From assembly GCA_013423325.1 (NCBI GenBank), contig BLJB01000202.1:25123-89122 (forward strand): DNA of 64,000 nt. Reading direction: 5' to 3'. The DNA comes from Usnea hakonensis (lineage: Eukaryota > Ascomycota > Lecanoromycetes > Lecanorales > Parmeliaceae). A program made the position numbers and the translations under genes. Positions 61,402 through 64,000 of the stretch are shown piece by piece; position 1 is the stretch's first letter; each line of letters begins with the position of its first letter. The notes beneath the pieces are model-generated. The model had not been told where the DNA came from. It was given only the letters and a program-made list of their open reading frames with translations, and made no database searches.

Positions 61402-61669
61402 TTCTCGAAATCCAGCGAGGCCACAACCTCTTGCTTCAGAAGTCTGGCATAATACAGGGGGAAATGGGGGGGGGGAAGGTGTTGGCAAAATCTGCCATTA
61501 TTTAAGGCTTTTATCCGCCTTTGTGAAATAGCACAATAACGAATACCTTAGGTCTCTCGTAGTTACTTGCGAGCGCATCATTACTGGAAAGTTGAGGCTT
61601 CGCTTAGAGAAGAGACCAAATTCAGATAAGGTGACTATGACATGTCCTAACTTGCCTCAGTCCCTTAGA
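61402..61669. other. 3' flank of the STAND gene
   Basis: Non-coding; contains a run of nine G near 61,467. Confidence 0.4.
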
Positions 61670-61826
61670 CTGCTAGCGCTAAGCCCCTTCGGGTTAGCTT
61701 CCCGCTAAGCCCCTTCGGGTTAGCGCCCTCTACTAACTACGTTAGCTCCGGGTAGCTAGTCTAAGCGTAGAATCTCCTCTACTAACTACGTTAGCTCCGG
61801 GTAGCTAGTCTAAGCGTAGAATCTAA
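61670..61826. repeat. GC-balanced tandem repeat cluster at the edge of the AT-rich block
   Basis: Two kinds of unit are each present twice: a hairpin unit GCTAAGCCCCTTCGGGTTAGC (near 61,677 and 61,706) and a unit of about 48 bp beginning TCTACTAACTACGTTAGC and ending CTAAGCGTAGAATCT (about 61,729-61,776 and 61,779-61,826). Both contain imperfect inverted repeats (for example ACTAACTAC with GTAGCTAGT). The cluster sits exactly at the border with AT-rich DNA. Confidence 0.7.
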
Positions 61827-63880
61827 ATTTTATATTAGGATCGCGTTATCTTAGCTAGTAATATACCTATACCTTATTAAATATAGAATAATTTAATAGT
61901 CTTAGTAATATAATTTTAAAAGATATATTATAATATAAAAATCTATATAGTAGCGTAAAATTATTAATATATAGATAATATCAATTAATTATATAGCTTT
62001 ATATATTATAATAGTATATTAAGAATTATAAGATTAAATATAAGTTTATATTTAATTACGATTATAGCTCTTTATAGATATATTCTAGTAAAATATTATT
62101 TATCTAAGTATCTATACTATCTTTTAAAGATAGCTATATTAATTTATACTTAATTATATCTATAGCTTATAAGTCTAGACTAAAAATCTTCTATTATATT
62201 ATTATTAAAGCTATAGATATCTTCTATTTTTATTATATCCTCGCTTTTATATTAATTAATTTAATATAATCTTTACCCGGATCTCCTCTATTAACTATAA
62301 TATAGTAATCTTCTCTCGATTTAAAGATCAAGACTAGAGCGTACTATTAAAACTATTAATTAGCTTCTAGTATAAAATAAATATAGTTATACTCTATATA
62401 TAATTATTTTATAAATTTTATTTAATATCTACTTTCTATCTTTTTACTTAAAATCTAAAGTCTTATTAAACTATTCTAATTACGCCTATTTAATAATATT
62501 TTTAGTAGTTCTCGCTATTATAATTTTTTAAAGAGCCCTTTTCTATTTAGAATTAAAAATAATACGCTATTTAGTAAAAGTATTCGAAAAAACTATATAA
62601 TATACTAGACTATCTATCGCTATTTAAAAGGGGAGGTTTCTATCGACCTTAAAATATACTAAATAGTAATAATCTAGAATATTATAAAGGATATATTCTA
62701 TAAGCTCGTATTTAATATATTTTATATTAATATAGAAATAGATAATAGTAGTTTTAAAAAGGTTAATATCGTTAAAGATATTAATAGTAGTTATAATATT
62801 AATAATATATTTATTATTAACTATATTAATAGCTATTATTATTAATAAGAGGTTATTTATTTTAAAAATTTATATTAAAAGTTTTAACTTAAGATCTATA
62901 TAGAAGATCTAAATAAAAGAAAGGCTTAGTTCTTAAAAAAAGTTAAAAATTTTAAAAATTTTTAAAATTAGGGTACTAACTAGACTTTAAATATTAGATA
63001 ATAATAGCTATATAAGTTCTCAATAGAATTAAAGAATTATAAATATAAATAGAAATCTCTATAGAGAGGATATTATTTAATTATATATTATTACTATTAT
63101 AACGAGCTAGCTATAATAAATAATATAATAAAATTATCCTCCTATCTATAAAATAACTCTTCTATTAATAGTACTAATATAACGAGATAAAGCTTTTACA
63201 ATACTATTATATACCCCTATATATCGAATTATCTACTATTAAGATTAAAGAGTTATTTAACGAACTAGTATAAAGACGAGATAAATAATAGAATAGAAAA
63301 AAAGAAAGTAGTTATATTTAATATAATAAATATTAATCTTAAATACGAATCCGAACTAACTCTTCTTTATTAATAAATTTAATATAATCTAGCTCTCTAT
63401 TCTCTCCACTATTAATAGTAAAGTAATATTTTCTATATAATTTAAAGAAATAGAGAGAGACTCGTAATTATTATAAATACGCCTAATATAGTTATTAGAT
63501 TATAAATATATATAAGCGGTAATAACTATTATAAAAGGTTTTAATCTAGAATATTTACTACTTAGTTACGCGCTAATAAAATAGTAGATATTATTCTATA
63601 AATTAGCTAAATCTACGTTACGCGTCTATACTATATAACTATCTATAGTAAAAACTATAACCGCCTTAATTATAAGCTAATTATAATTAGTAGTATTATA
63701 AAATTATTCTCCTCTAAATAAGCTAACTATTATTTATATTAAAAACCTATAATTATCTCTATATTAAGTTAACTATAGTTAATAATATTATAAAATTATT
63801 TTTCCCTAAATAAGTTAACTATTATTTATATTAAAAACTATATAAGTTTATAGATTACTCTTTAATAAAACTCGTAATAG
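61827..63880. repeat. RIP-degraded AT-rich repeat block (right)
   Basis: Nearly devoid of CpA/TpG, no surviving frame, unidentified origin. Two imperfect copies of about 60 bp sharing TATTATAAAATTATT, then TAACTATTATTTATATTAAAA lie at about 63,690-63,750 and 63,782-63,842. Confidence 0.75.
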
Positions 63881-63890
63881 GAATAGACTG

Positions 63891-64000
63891 ATGATGGAAG
63901 GACGATCATTCCAATCCATGGTTGACAGCGGTAACGAGGCGTACGAGGCACGCAAGCGACTTGGGGTAGGGGCAGAGGGGAGTAGGGCGAACGATAGGGG
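63891..64000 (+). CDS. possible 5' end of a gene running off the window
   Basis: Composition returns to GC-balanced at about 63,880. An ATG-ATG pair at 63,891 opens a frame (MMEGRSFQSMVDSGNEAYEA...) that stays open for the 36 codons to the window end. Too short to identify; it may equally be repeat-edge DNA spared by RIP. Confidence 0.2.
   Translation, partial: MMEGRSFQSMVDSGNEAYEARKRLGVGAEGSRANDR

Noticed and set aside
1..64000. CRISPR array, operons, ribosome binding sites
   Set aside because: The intron-bearing genes and families are fungal; no regularly spaced direct repeats of CRISPR type are present.

Overview
The window comes from a filamentous ascomycete (Pezizomycotina) nuclear genome; I cannot name the class. 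Genes carry short spliceosomal introns, mostly about 45-60 nt, with GT-AG borders and CTRAC-like branch sites. The protein families (HET, fungal STAND/NACHT, DUF7025-AAA) are typical of these fungi. The DNA is sharply two-compartment. GC-balanced gene DNA alternates with very AT-rich blocks (about 1-10,690, 51,976-56,150 and 61,830-63,880) in which CpA and TpG are almost absent and TpA abounds. That is the signature of repeat-induced point mutation (RIP).

Layout. 1-4,764 is RIP-destroyed repeat DNA. 4,765-10,596 is a complete but RIP-killed Ty3/gypsy LTR retrotransposon on the minus strand, with both LTRs and a 5-bp target duplication. 10.7-22 kb holds a small CXXCXGXG protein, an orphan piece of a STAND N-terminal domain, a large HET-domain gene and relics of a ferric reductase and an ankyrin protein. 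22-35 kb is the most conventional part: a small cysteine-rich secreted protein, an Atg38/NRBF2-like protein, a dynein light intermediate chain, an FAD monooxygenase and a nine-exon amino-acid/GABA-type permease. 36.6-51.5 kb holds an interrupted STAND-like gene divergent from a DUF7025-AAA+ ATPase, a secreted zincin peptidase and an SNF2-family ATPase. 51,881-56,281 is a RIP-mutated DNA transposon with 95-bp terminal inverted repeats and TA target duplications. 56.7-61.4 kb is an intact STAND protein in which a NACHT core is followed by C2H2 zinc fingers, a SANT/Myb-like domain and another zinc-finger block. The right end returns to AT-rich repeat DNA.

How it fits together. Three independent loci carry the fungal STAND N-terminal domain (one intact, one interrupted, one orphan fragment). 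With the HET gene and the AAA+ gene they look like an accessory self/non-self recognition and stress region between RIP-affected transposons. The most unusual gene is the NACHT-C2H2-SANT protein at 56,737-61,401: a STAND switch apparently joined to DNA-binding modules instead of WD40, ankyrin or TPR repeats. Joint function of these loci is inference. Exon borders were placed by reading splice signals and checking reading phase, with no transcript evidence.
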